Below, piece after piece: positions 42,619 to 51,720 of a stretch of DNA of 64,000 nucleotides. Within the stretch, counting starts at the first letter, position 1. Each line of letters starts with the position of its first letter. Source of the stretch: Cellulomonas timonensis (GTDB taxonomy: Bacteria; Actinomycetota; Actinomycetes; Actinomycetales; Cellulomonadaceae); the NCBI RefSeq assembly GCF_900046455.1, contig NZ_FCOT01000010.1:310001-374000 (forward strand), given 5' to 3'. The notes under the pieces were generated by a model. The model was given only the letters and a program-made list of their open reading frames with translations. It made no database searches and had not been told where the DNA came from. The translations under genes and the position numbers were made by a program.

Positions 42619-44208
42619 GTGTACCTCGCACCCCCTGAGACTGCAGTCGAGCCCGCGCTGCCCGTCACCGCCGCCTCCCGCGCGCGACTCCGCGAGCGCG
42701 ACGACGTCGTCCTGCTCAAGGGCCGCTACTGCCTGGTCAACACCGGCCTGACGCCCCACGAGGCGATGGTCGAGGACCTGCTGTTCGTGCGCGACGCCCT
42801 CGACCAGGCCGGCATCGACTGCCTGCTGGTGCGCGGCAACGACGAGCGCCCAGTGATCGCCGTGGACCGCGCACAGCGCAAGGCCCTGCGCGCGGCGCTC
42901 GCCAGCGCGTGCGCGGACGAGCCGTTCTACGTCAAGCCCCTCGATGCCAAGGCGCCGACTCTGCTGGTGGCCGACGGCGCCCTGTCCACCACGTCGAAAG
43001 CCCGGGCGTTCCGGCTGTACCGGCCACGGGTGTGCCTCAACGGCGGGCTGCGCTACGGGGCCGCCACCGGCGTGCAGATCGAGCTGTGGGCGTTCGGCGA
43101 CGAGGACATCGTGCTGCCGATCGAGAACTCGCTGACCCGCCGCGCCATCCACCGCAGCGAGGCGGTGCGCGGCGAGGTCGAGCGCTACGGGCGGACGTGG
43201 ACCACCATCGAGAACATGTTCGCCGAGCACGCCGCGGACATCAGCTTCGACATCGACCTGGTGTTCTCCTGGGTGGACGGCGCCGACAGCGACTGGCAGA
43301 AGGCCCGCGCCGCGCGCATGCAGAGCTACGTGGTGGGCGAGGGCGACGACTCCGAGGCCCGGTTCCGGCAGATCGACGAGCTGCGTTACGCGCTGCGCTC
43401 GGTGCACATGTTCGCCCCGTGGGTGCGCCGCATCTTCGTCGCGAGCGACTCCCCCAAGCCGGCGTGGCTGGCCGACCACCCGGGCGTGACGTTCGTGCGC
43501 AGCGAGGAGTTCTTCACCGACACCTCGGTGCTGCCCACGCACAACTCGCAGGCCGTCGAGTCGCAGCTGCACCACATCCCCGGCCTCGCCGAGCACTTCT
43601 TGTACTCGAATGACGACATGTTCTTCGGCCGCGCGGTGAGCCCGGCGATGTTCTTCTCCCCGGGCGGGATCACCAAGTTCATCGAGGCCAGCACCCGCAT
43701 CGGGTTGGGTGAGAACAACGAGGTGCGCAGCGGGTTCGAGAACGCTGCCCGCGTGAACCGGCGTCTGCTGAACGAGCGCTTCGGCCGCGTCACCACCCGC
43801 CACCTTGAGCACGCCGCGACTCCGCTGCGCCGCAGCGTCATGGCCGAGTTGGAGGCCGAGTTCCCCGACGAGTTCGCCGCCACCGCGGCCAGCCCGTTCC
43901 GGGCGAGCTCGAACATCTCCGTGACGAACTCGCTGTACCACTACTACGCGCTGCTCATGGGCCGCGCCGTGGCGCAGGAGAACGCCCGCGTGAAGTACGT
44001 CGACACCACGTCGCGGGCCGGGCTCGCGGACATGACGTCGCTGCTGGCCTCGCGGGAGATGGACTTCTTCTGCCTCAACGACGGCAGCTTCCCCGAGATC
44101 GACGCGGACTTGCGCACCCGCGCCGTGACCGAGTTCCTCGAGCAGTATTACCCGATCGCGGCGCCGTGGGAGAAGGCGGCTGAGGGCGGTCCCGTCAGCC
44201 CTGCCTGA
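42619..44208 (+). CDS. Stealth-family sugar-phosphate transferase
   Basis: 529 residues with the four Stealth conserved regions. CR1 is [15 protein letters not shown]2 includes [35 protein letters not shown] and [13 protein letters not shown]3 and CR4 follow in the last third. Stealth proteins transfer hexose-1-phosphate to build phosphate-linked capsular or wall glycans. The GTG start is the only in-frame start after a stop at 42544. No other glycan genes are adjacent. The 3' end overlaps the convergent gene by 14 bp. Confidence 0.88.
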   Translation: MYLAPPETAVEPALPVTAASRARLRERDDVVLLKGRYCLVNTGLTPHEAMVEDLLFVRDALDQAGIDCLLVRGNDERPVIAVDRAQRKALRAALASACADEPFYVKPLDAKAPTLLVADGALSTTSKARAFRLYRPRVCLNGGLRYGAATGVQIELWAFGDEDIVLPIENSLTRRAIHRSEAVRGEVERYGRTWTTIENMFAEHAADISFDIDLVFSWVDGADSDWQKARAARMQSYVVGEGDDSEARFRQIDELRYALRSVHMFAPWVRRIFVASDSPKPAWLADHPGVTFVRSEEFFTDTSVLPTHNSQAVESQLHHIPGLAEHFLYSNDDMFFGRAVSPAMFFSPGGITKFIEASTRIGLGENNEVRSGFENAARVNRRLLNERFGRVTTRHLEHAATPLRRSVMAELEAEFPDEFAATAASPFRASSNISVTNSLYHYYALLMGRAVAQENARVKYVDTTSRAGLADMTSLLASREMDFFCLNDGSFPEIDADLRTRAVTEFLEQYYPIAAPWEKAAEGGPVSPA

Positions 44209-45145
44209 CGGTCGCCCACACGCGGGAGCGGTCCTCCGCTCCCGCGTCGCGCCGCTCACGGAGCGGCTCCGGGATCACCACGCCGGCGGCGGCCAGGCGC
44301 CGGGCCGCCTCCTCGGGCGTCACCGGCTCCCCCACCGTCAGGCCCGTGCCGAGGGGGACCACCGAGTGCACGATCGTGTCGTCGTACACGTGGACCAGGT
44401 TGAAGCCCTGCGCGCCGTCGCGCCCCCGCAGGCCGCCGCCCGCCGCCACGTTGAGGTCCTGCGTGTAGCAGGTGGCTGAGGCCACCGACACGGGGATGCC
44501 CGCGAACATCGCTGTCGTCGAGTAGTGCAGGTGCCCCGCGAGCACCGTGCGCACGTCGGTGCCGCGCAGCGCGTCGGCCAGGCGGTGCTGGTCGCGCAGC
44601 TCGACGAGCACCGCGAGGTCCAGCACGCTCGGCACCGGCGGGTGGTGCAGCGCGAGGACGGTGCCGTGCGGGGCCGGCTCGGCCAGCACGCCGGCGAGCC
44701 ACTCGAGCTGGGCTGGGGCCATCTCCCCGTGGTGGTGGCCCGGGACCGTGGTGTCGAGGGTGACGATGCGCAGCCCGTCCACGTCGTCGACGCGATCGAC
44801 GGGGCCGTCTGACGGGGGCTCGTCCAGCAGCGCGCGGCGGACCTCCGCCCTGTCGTCGTGGTTGCCCATCGCCCACACGACGAGCGCGCCCAGCCGCTCG
44901 GCGACAGGCTCCACGAGGGCGCGCAGCATCGCGTAGGCATCGGGCTCGCCCTTGTCGGCCAGATCACCGGTGACGACGATCGCGTCCGGCCGGATGCCCG
45001 ACGTCTCGGCCTCGGCCAGCACCTGCCGCAGCCGCGCCGTCGCGTCGACAGCCCCGTACAACGGGCCACCGCCGACCAGGTGTGTGTCGCTCAGGTGCCA
45101 GAGCACATGATGCGGTCGAGGGTGCTCTGCTACGCGGTGGCTCAT
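44195..45145 (-). CDS. metallophosphoesterase (CpdA/3',5'-cAMP phosphodiesterase-like)
   Basis: 316 residues with the calcineurin-type metal motifs in order: [35 protein letters not shown] and [10 protein letters not shown]. The pattern is that of class III cyclic-nucleotide phosphodiesterases and related enzymes; the substrate is not certain. GGGGAA precedes the ATG at 45145. Confidence 0.88.
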   Translation of the reverse strand: MSHRVAEHPRPHHVLWHLSDTHLVGGGPLYGAVDATARLRQVLAEAETSGIRPDAIVVTGDLADKGEPDAYAMLRALVEPVAERLGALVVWAMGNHDDRAEVRRALLDEPPSDGPVDRVDDVDGLRIVTLDTTVPGHHHGEMAPAQLEWLAGVLAEPAPHGTVLALHHPPVPSVLDLAVLVELRDQHRLADALRGTDVRTVLAGHLHYSTTAMFAGIPVSVASATCYTQDLNVAAGGGLRGRDGAQGFNLVHVYDDTIVHSVVPLGTGLTVGEPVTPEEAARRLAAAGVVIPEPLRERRDAGAEDRSRVWATVRQG

Positions 45146-45276
45146 CGTTCCCCGTCCTGGGATCCCGGTCGTGCGTTCGATCTCACCACTGCCCACCCAA
45201 CACCCGGTGACCACTAGGCGACGGTGAGGCGTCGATCCGGGAGCGTCCGGACACAGCGGTGCGCGGCGTCTCCGCC

Positions 45277-45304
45277 GGCTCGCGTGTCCGGGCTCGCGTG
45301 TCCG
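45277..45304. repeat. 14-bp perfect tandem duplication
   Basis: GGCTCGCGTGTCCG occurs twice in a row between the metallophosphoesterase and rpmE2 genes. It may form part of a terminator-like GC region; no function assigned. Confidence 0.7.
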
Positions 45305-45313
45305 GCCTGACTC

Positions 45314-45631
45314 TCAGGCCTCGTCGGAGTCCGCTGCCTCGGGCGCGGGCTGCTCGGGCGGCGCCTTCTTCTCGGGAGCCTGGCCGCCGCGGTTGCCGTA
45401 ACGCTGCCGGAACTTCTCCACGCGGCCGGCGGTGTCGACCACGCGCGACTGCCCTGTGTAGAACGGGTGCGTGGCGCTCGAGATCTCGATGTCGACCACT
45501 GGGTAGGTGTTGCCGTCCTCCCAGACGATGGTCTTGGACGGCGTCGCCGTGGACCGCGTCAGGAAGGCGAACTCGCCAGACACGTCACGGAAGACGACCG
45601 GGTGGTAGTCGGGGTGGATGTCCTTCTTCAT
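45314..45631 (-). CDS. rpmE2: 50S ribosomal protein bL31 type B (zinc-free)
   Basis: 105 residues: [20 protein letters not shown], then a segment ending [25 protein letters not shown]. It lacks the Cys-x-x-Cys zinc site of type A L31, so it is the form made under zinc limitation in many bacteria. The C-terminal roughly 20 residues ([15 protein letters not shown]) are a low-complexity extension. A strong GGAGG precedes the ATG. No AT-rich Zur box was seen upstream. Confidence 0.93.
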   Translation of the reverse strand: MKKDIHPDYHPVVFRDVSGEFAFLTRSTATPSKTIVWEDGNTYPVVDIEISSATHPFYTGQSRVVDTAGRVEKFRQRYGNRGGQAPEKKAPPEQPAPEAADSDEA

Positions 45632-45666
45632 GCCTCCAGCATGTGCCGGTAGGCCGGCGCGCGCAG

Positions 45667-45680
45667 CCTGGCGCGCCAGG
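45667..45680. promoter_or_regulatory. 14-bp perfect palindrome upstream of rpmE2
   Basis: CCTGGCGCGCCAGG lies 36 bp upstream of the rpmE2 ATG, where an operator could act. It is very GC-rich, so a chance palindrome is possible. Confidence 0.3.
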
Positions 45681-45815
45681 AATGTCGAGGCCTCCGCCTG
45701 AGACGCAGCGCGCCCCCGCGGCCCGACGTCGATGACCAACGAGCGACTCCACGGGCCCCCGAAGGCGCCGAGGACTGACCACCGCGTCAGCCGACTACGC
45801 AGCACTCCGGTCGGC

Positions 45816-46652
45816 TCAGGGGTGGTCCAGGGCGGTCGCGCCGCCGACGCCGTACAGGAGGGTCGCGAGGCCGTCCTCAGGCGCTCCGAGCGGCAGCTCA
45901 TCCTGCTCGAGCAGGTGCTTGCCGAGCCGGTGGGCGGGCGGCAGCTCGATGGGATACCTGCCGCTGAAGCACGCAGTGCACAGCTGCGACGCTGGCTGCT
46001 CTGTCGCCTCGATCATCCCTTCCGCGGAGAGGTAGCCGAGCGAGTCGGCACCGAGCGAGGCCCCGATCTCCTCGACCGTGAGGCCGTTCGCGATGAGCTC
46101 GGCGCGGGACGCGAAGTCGATCCCGTAGAAGCACGGCCACTTCACCGGAGGCGCGCTGATCCGGATGTGCACCTCTGCGGCGCCGGCCTCGCGCAGCATC
46201 CGCACCAGGGCGCGCTGGGTGTTTCCGCGCACGATCGTGTCATCGACGACCACCAGGCGCTGGCCGCGGATGACCTCCTTGAGCGGGTTGAGCTTGAGCC
46301 TGATACCCAGCTGGCGCAGCGTCTGCGACGGCTGGATGAACGTGCGCCCGACGTAGGCGTTCTTCGTCAGGCCCTGCCCGAAGCGGATTCCCGACTCGGC
46401 GGCGTACCCGACCGCGGCCGGCGTCCCCGACTCGGGGACCGGGATGACAAGGTCCGCTTCGACGGGGTGCTCCTGTGCGAGCCGACGGCCCATCGCGACG
46501 CGGGCGGCGTGCATCGAGCGCCCGGCGATCGACGTGTCGGGCCGTGCGAGATACACGTACTCGAACGCGCACCCGGCCCGGTCGATCTCCGCGAACCGCG
46601 TGCTGCGCAGCCCCTCGGCGTCGATCGCGACAAGCTCCCCCGGCTCGACCTA
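45816..46652 (-). pseudogene. purF: amidophosphoribosyltransferase, C-terminal fragment
   Basis: About 278 codons matching the C-terminal half of PurF, starting at VEPGELVAID directly after an in-frame TAG (46650-46652). The PRPP-binding loop VVVDDTIVRGNT and VIPVPESGTPAAVGYA are intact, but the whole N-terminal glutaminase domain (about 250 residues, with the catalytic Cys) is missing. Without it the product cannot use glutamine. A complete purF must exist elsewhere, or this is an assembly join. The truncation point coincides with the end of a broken phosphopantetheinyl transferase gene. Confidence 0.85.
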
Positions 46653-47145
46653 GCCACAGCGTCAGGAAGGCGTCATAGGGACGTTCGGCCGACTCGACGG
46701 CACATCGCTCTGGACCCGTCATGGCGGACACCGGCGGTGTGCTGGACGGTCCCCGTCCACCCGTCGTCTCGACGTCGATCCCGCACCGCCCACCACTGAC
46801 CACCGCGGCGACCACCCCGCGGGCATGCGACCAGCTCAGGTGCGTCGTCTCGGCGCCCTCAACCCATGGGCGGCCGTGCGGGCCGCCACAGACAGCGCAC
46901 TGCTGCCGCACGATCTGGTCCTCGGGGCGCCCACCGAGCACCGCGGCGACGCACGCCCTGGCAAGGACGTGCGCCGCCACGAAGTCGTCAGCATCGGAAG
47001 CGTGGACGAAGCGGGCCGCCCTCGCACGCTCCTCGCGCGTCAGCATCCGGCCCGGTGCGTCGAAGCGGCACAGGACCTCACTCGTCGCGAGCACAACGGC
47101 GTGCGCGGACTGGACCGCCCGGGCGTCGGCCTCGGTGTCGTCCAC
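46653..47145 (-). pseudogene. 4'-phosphopantetheinyl transferase, N-terminal fragment
   Basis: About 164 codons of a Sfp-type transferase that would activate the NRPS carrier domain. Present are QQCAVCGGPHGRPWV, HLSWSHARG and RCGIDVET (first metal ligand). The frame breaks off at AFLTLW, just before the expected KEA motif that completes the active site, so the product is inactive as it stands. The GTG start is 5 nt after the ABC exporter stop. Confidence 0.8.
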
Positions 47146-47150
47146 CCGGC

Positions 47151-47588
47151 TCAGCGGTACGCCGCAGCCTGGAGCTGGAAGAGGTCCGCGTACAGGCCGT
47201 CCCTCTCCATGAGCTCGCGATGGGACCCCGCCTCAACGACCCGGCTGTCGGCGACCACGAGGATCAGGTCGGCCATCTGGACTGTCGAGAAGCGGTGGGA
47301 CACGAGCAACGTGACAGCACCCGTCAGCCGGCCCACCCGCTGCGCGTTCGACGCGTACCTGTCGAACAGCTCGTGCTCGGCCTGCGCGTCCAGTGCCGAT
47401 GTCGGCTCGTCGAGGATCAACAGCAGCGGAGCCTCGCGCATCATCGCGCGGCCGAGCGCGAGCTTCTGCCACTGGCCGCCCGAGAGCTGCGCCCCATCGG
47501 TGTGCGTCGTGCCCAGTTGTGAGTCGAGCCCGTCGTCGAGACGGTCGAGCACCGACTCCGCGCGGGCACGGCGGAGCGCCGCGAGCAC
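47151..47588 (-). pseudogene. ABC exporter, C-terminal ATPase fragment
   Basis: About 145 codons of a HlyB/MsbA-type ATPase: signature LSGGQWQKLALGR, Walker B LLLILDEPTSALDA and the switch His in LVSHRFST. The transmembrane domain and Walker A are missing. A TGA stands in this frame just upstream, and the sequence there belongs to the FAD oxidoreductase. A GTG at 47588 could start a peptide, but it would not be a working exporter. Confidence 0.8.
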
Positions 47589-47590
47589 TT

Positions 47591-48847
47591 GGGGTCACCG
47601 CCCATCTGGTCCGACGCGATGCGGGGACGGAACGTGTCGGCGGGCACCGCGCCGTCCCACGGCTGCCCGAGCACGACCGTGGCCGCGAGACGGCCGATCT
47701 CGTCGGACCCGCGAGCGCCGTGCCCGTTTCCCCCGACAGCGACCGTCAGCGTCTCGTCGTCAACGTGCCCGATGTACGGATAGCGCGAAGGGGTCTTCTC
47801 GATGATGCAACAGGCCGAGCGCACGGACGGCGGCTTGAGGTCCGGCACAAGCATCTGCATCATCTCGCTCAGGAAGATCTCCTGGCGAGGCGTGAGGGTC
47901 TGCGCGGCATACCACTCGACCATGTCCCCAAGCCGGGTCAGCTCGTCCACGACGGGCTGCATGCCGGGGCCGATGCGCATGTACCAGCGACCGTCGGGGT
48001 AGCGCACGGGCGGCAACAAGTAGAGCGAGAGGTTTGCCTCGCCGACGTCTTCCGGGTCGACCGTGACGACAGTCGGCAGGGTGCGCAGCGCGCCGAGCTG
48101 CTCCTCGCCGAGCTCGTAGAGCAGGTTCGGCTCGGTGAACGCGTGCAGCGCGAGCCGGCGTCCCCCAGGGAGCACGCCCGCGACGTTGGTGAACGCACCG
48201 GTCGCGACCAGCAGCCGCTGCGCGTTGACCGTCTCGTCGACGCCGTCGCCGCGCACGTCGAGCACCCAGCCCCCGGACCCGGCCGGGCGTACGTCGGTCA
48301 CCGCGGCTCGCACGTGGCGCGCGCCGCCGCCAGCAGCCAGGGCGAGCTGCGCCCGCACCAGGAGCCTGGGGTTCAAGTAGCCGGCGCCGCGGTTCTCGTA
48401 GAGCCCCTCGACGCCGCCCGCTATCGGCACGGCGCCGAGTGCCGGGAACCGTCGCGCGAGGTCGTCCTCGTCGAGGCGCTCCACGGCGATGCCGTCGGCC
48501 GCGCACTGGGCGAGGATCTTCTCGGTGCGGTGGCTGATGGACCGCGCCATCAGCACGAGCGAGCCGCAGTCCTCGAAGAACGGCAGACCGCTGCGCTCCT
48601 CGATGCTCGCGAACCTCTCCTGCGAGCGGGCGTCGAGCGAGCCCCACACGGCGTCCCAGCCGAGCCGGCGGACGATCCGTGCCTCGTCGTGGTGGGCCCC
48701 GAACGCGTGCTCGGGGCGGGTGGACGCGTCGTCGGGACCGCTCGGGCCGATCACTGTGACGTCGACGCCCGCGTCGGTCAGGTGCCTCGCGGCAGCCGAG
48801 CCGAACATGCCGGCGCCGACGATCGCGACATCCGTGGTGTGCGACAT
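47591..48847 (-). CDS. FAD-dependent amine oxidoreductase (sarcosine/N-methyltryptophan oxidase-like)
   Basis: About 418 native residues: DVAIVGAGMFGSAAARHL (FAD-binding), HDEARIVRRLG, a long DAO-type core and the C-terminal VAVGGNGHGARGSDEIGRLA with PADTFRPRIAS. The frame runs on to 47441 through unrelated ABC sequence, so the native stop was removed by the junction near 47,595. The enzyme itself looks almost complete. GGGGAG precedes the ATG at 48847. It would oxidise a C-N bond in an amino-acid-derived intermediate. Confidence 0.82.
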
Positions 48848-49012
48848 GGCTCCCCAGGTGAAGACGAACGACGGTGGTCTTGGCCTCGGGCCGTGGAGCG
48901 CGGTGAGCGTATCGACATTTGACCCCTTCGGGCGGTTTGTGACCATACTGTGAGAGCGTGGCCGCGCGAGGCGGCGGGTAACCGTGACGGCGGAGGGAAG
49001 CCGGCAATCGAC

Positions 49013-49762
49013 GTGTACGACGCCATCGCTGAGCGGTACGACGAGCTCTGGGGAACGCGGGCCCACGACGCGGCCGAGTTCGCCTTCCTGCGGGCGCACG
49101 CGGGAACGGGGCCGGTGCTCGAGGTGGGGGTCGGCACCGGGCGGGTCGCCATCCCGCTGGCGCTGTCGGGGCTCGCCGTCGTGGGGGTCGACCCGTCACG
49201 GGGCATGCTCGACGTGCTCGCGCGCAAGCTGGCCCAGCAGCCGGGAGCGGACGTCGAACCACGCCTCGGGGACATGACCCTCGCCGGGGTGACGGGCGCC
49301 TTCATGCTCGTCTACTGCGTCTACCACACGCTCGTCTACGCAGGCTCCCGGGCGGAGCAGGCGACCCTGTTCAGGCGCGCGGCCGAGCTGCTCCGACCTG
49401 GTGGGACCCTGGTCGTCGAGGCTTACCACCCCGGACTGGCACGCCGCGTGCGCTGGGACCGTGGGGTGCGGGTGCGGGTGCTCACGGACGCGGCGTGCGA
49501 CATCGAGGTCTACGAGCACGACGCGGATCTGCAGACGGTGGACGTCACGGCGATCCGGGTCCAGGGCGGGGACGCCGAGCGAACCCGCTGGGTCGAGCGA
49601 TACCTGCTCCCGGCACAGCTCGATGGCCTCGCCACCGACGCCGGGCTGGTCCTGCACGCGCGCACGGGTGGCTACGCGGACGAGCCGTTCACCACAGCGA
49701 GCCGGCGCTGCGTGAGCGTCTACCGACACCGCCAGCCCGAGGGAACGCGCGGTCGCGGCTGA
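49013..49762 (+). CDS. SAM-dependent methyltransferase
   Basis: About 249 residues, class I methyltransferase: YDAIAERYDELWGT at the start, motif I VLEVGVGTGRVAIPLA, VVGVDPSRGMLDVL, then a VYCVYHTLVY motif and LLRPGGTLVVEAYHP. GGAGGGAAG lies 14 nt before the GTG at 49013; a GTG at 48950 would add 21 residues. A possible promoter is TTGACC/CATACT (48919-48949). It is the only gene of the 46.6-58.7 kb cluster on the plus strand and may modify the product or an unrelated small molecule. Confidence 0.78.
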   Translation: MYDAIAERYDELWGTRAHDAAEFAFLRAHAGTGPVLEVGVGTGRVAIPLALSGLAVVGVDPSRGMLDVLARKLAQQPGADVEPRLGDMTLAGVTGAFMLVYCVYHTLVYAGSRAEQATLFRRAAELLRPGGTLVVEAYHPGLARRVRWDRGVRVRVLTDAACDIEVYEHDADLQTVDVTAIRVQGGDAERTRWVERYLLPAQLDGLATDAGLVLHARTGGYADEPFTTASRRCVSVYRHRQPEGTRGRG

Positions 49763-49778
49763 CGACGCGTCCGCGCTG

Positions 49779-50945
49779 TCAGCAGAAGCCCGACCACTCC
49801 TCGGGGTCGATAGCCCCGGCCGTGCGCGGGTTCGCGAGCGCACGGGCGAGCGCCGCGGCGTTGTGCGCACGCGCGTCCGCAGCCGCGCCCGCCAGGACCC
49901 GCTCAGCACCGAAGTCGAGCAGCCAAGACGGTTGCAAACGGGCGCCGCGGAGTGCTTTCGCCTCGCTCGCCTTGATCCCGGCGTGCAGCCGACGGTCACC
50001 GGACACGGCGGAGCGCTCGATCAACTCGTAATAGACAAGGTTGAAGTACTCCGCCGCGCCGGGCGCCAGCCGGTCGTAGTCGAACCCCGCCCAGCGCAGG
50101 TGCACCGTGCCGTTCCACCGGTAGTAGAGGCAGAAGCCGGTCACGACGCCGTCGCGTGCGCACGTCAGCACACGGGCCTCCGCTCCCATCCCCTCGATGT
50201 GCGCGCGCAGCAGGGACTCGTAGGACTCGACGTCCTGCACCGTTCCGTACTTGCCCCCGGTCGCGCGCGCGAGCGGGCCGAGCACCGCGACCCGCTCCGC
50301 GAGCGTCGAGTCCTCGACGACGTACCCCGCCTCGCGGAACCGTCGCCGTTCGCCGCGCACCGCCACGCGTCGTTTGGACGTCAGCGTGCCGAGCCACGCG
50401 TCCCAGCCCCCGCACACGTCGATCGACGCGTCGAGCTCGAGCAGGACTGGGATCCCGTCGACGCCGGCGGCGAGAGCACGGCGCACACCGTCGGTGTCGA
50501 GGTACATGCCCACCGTGGCGGCCTGCGACGCGCCGCCGCCCGAGGCTTCGCCGACGACGGCCGCCGCCTCGCGCAGCTGGTCGACGAGCATTGCGACGTC
50601 CTCGGGCCCCGAGGCCGGTGCGGACACGAGCCGGCCCTGGTAGCCCTGCAGCACGCCGATCATCGCGCCGTGGCCTGGGAGCGCCGGCAGCCCGCGCTCC
50701 GCGAGGAGGGTGTTCCAGTCGTAGAGTCCGGCCGCAGCCGACTCGACCTCGGTGACCACGGCGCCCGCGCGCGGCCGGGACGGCTCGCCCGCGAGCAGCA
50801 GACCGGTGCGGCCAGCCGCGGCCCCGGCGCAGTAGCGGACCCAGCGGGCGCTCGAGTAGAACGCGTCCTGGGTCAGCGCGTCCCAGTGCACGTCGTCAAC
50901 GGTCGCCGGCGCGAAGCCGAGGTCGCGGGCGGTCGTGATGTCCAT
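49779..50945 (-). CDS. GNAT/FemAB-like acyltransferase
   Basis: 388 residues. The C-terminal half (about 200-330) has SKRRVAVRGERRRFREAGY, VLTCARDGVVTGFCLYYRW and YFNLVYYELIERSA, resembling the BioF2/Acetyltransf_6 (peptidogalycan-type) GNAT fold. Such enzymes transfer an acyl or aminoacyl group. It ends in Cys. It lies 12 bp after lysE in the same operon. Confidence 0.7.
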   Translation of the reverse strand: MDITTARDLGFAPATVDDVHWDALTQDAFYSSARWVRYCAGAAAGRTGLLLAGEPSRPRAGAVVTEVESAAAGLYDWNTLLAERGLPALPGHGAMIGVLQGYQGRLVSAPASGPEDVAMLVDQLREAAAVVGEASGGGASQAATVGMYLDTDGVRRALAAGVDGIPVLLELDASIDVCGGWDAWLGTLTSKRRVAVRGERRRFREAGYVVEDSTLAERVAVLGPLARATGGKYGTVQDVESYESLLRAHIEGMGAEARVLTCARDGVVTGFCLYYRWNGTVHLRWAGFDYDRLAPGAAEYFNLVYYELIERSAVSGDRRLHAGIKASEAKALRGARLQPSWLLDFGAERVLAGAAADARAHNAAALARALANPRTAGAIDPEEWSGFC

Positions 50946-50957
50946 GGGTCTCCTCGA

Positions 50958-51719
50958 TCAGTGGGCGAACAGGCGAGAGACGCTCAGCACGAACGCCATG
51001 ACGATGAGGGTCACGCCACACACGAGGCGCGCCCGGAGAAGCGCCCGGGGACTGCTCAGGACGCTGCGGGAGGCCAGTCCGGTGAGCAGTGCGACCGCGA
51101 CGAGGACGCTCGTGCCCAGCACGTTGAACAACACGCCGAAGAAGGCGACCTGCTGCCATGTCGGGCCGTCCTGCGCCCGGACGAACTGCGGGATGAACGA
51201 CAGGTAGAACACGACGACCTTGACGTTGAGCAGGTTGACCAGGGCTCCGCGCGCCGTGACGGTCAGGAGGCCCGGCCGCTCGTCGGTCGCGGCCATCGCG
51301 CCCGAGGACGCCGACCCGTCGGGCAGGGCTGCGCCGGGCGAAGCGTCGTCGCGCGGGTGGTCGGCATAATGCGGCGTCCCGCCCGCCGTCGCGGGTTCGG
51401 CGACCGGGAGCGCGCTCGTGTCCCGGATCATCGCGACGCCGGACCACACGAGATAGGCAGCGCCCGCGAACGTGACGACGTTCATCAACACGGGCGACGC
51501 CGCGACGAGGGCGGACAGCCCAGCCGCGGCGAGGACCACGTGGCACAGCGAGCCGAGGGCGATCCCGAGCGCGGCGCACACACCCGCACGCGTACGCCAC
51601 CGCAACGTGGCGCCGACGACATAGGTCATGTCGAGCCCGGGGGTGAGGTTCAGCGCGAGGCTGGCCAGGACGAAGGCCCCGACCACCCCGATCTCCGGGA
51701 CGAACACCCCCGGGCCCAC
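50958..51719 (-). CDS. LysE/RhtB-family exporter
   Basis: 253 residues, about six helices: LNLTPGLDMTYVVG, RAGVCAALGIALGSLCHVVL and NLLNVKVVVFYLSFIPQFV are typical of LysE. A long hydrophilic loop (about residues 105-150) between helices 3 and 4 is larger than usual. The GTG start is 1 nt from the NRPS stop. It probably exports the cluster's amino-acid-like product or precursor. Confidence 0.9.
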   Translation of the reverse strand: MGPGVFVPEIGVVGAFVLASLALNLTPGLDMTYVVGATLRWRTRAGVCAALGIALGSLCHVVLAAAGLSALVAASPVLMNVVTFAGAAYLVWSGVAMIRDTSALPVAEPATAGGTPHYADHPRDDASPGAALPDGSASSGAMAATDERPGLLTVTARGALVNLLNVKVVVFYLSFIPQFVRAQDGPTWQQVAFFGVLFNVLGTSVLVAVALLTGLASRSVLSSPRALLRARLVCGVTLIVMAFVLSVSRLFAH

Positions 51720-51720
51720 C

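Noticed and set aside
45632-45815. A Zur box upstream of rpmE2
   Set aside because: Zinc-free L31 is often Zur-regulated, but no AT-rich TGA-N-TCA-type palindrome is visible. Only a GC palindrome was found.
45816-46652. Calling purF a complete gene from an internal start
   Set aside because: An internal start at 46556 gives only part of the phosphoribosyltransferase domain. Homologous sequence continues upstream to a TAG and the glutaminase domain is absent.
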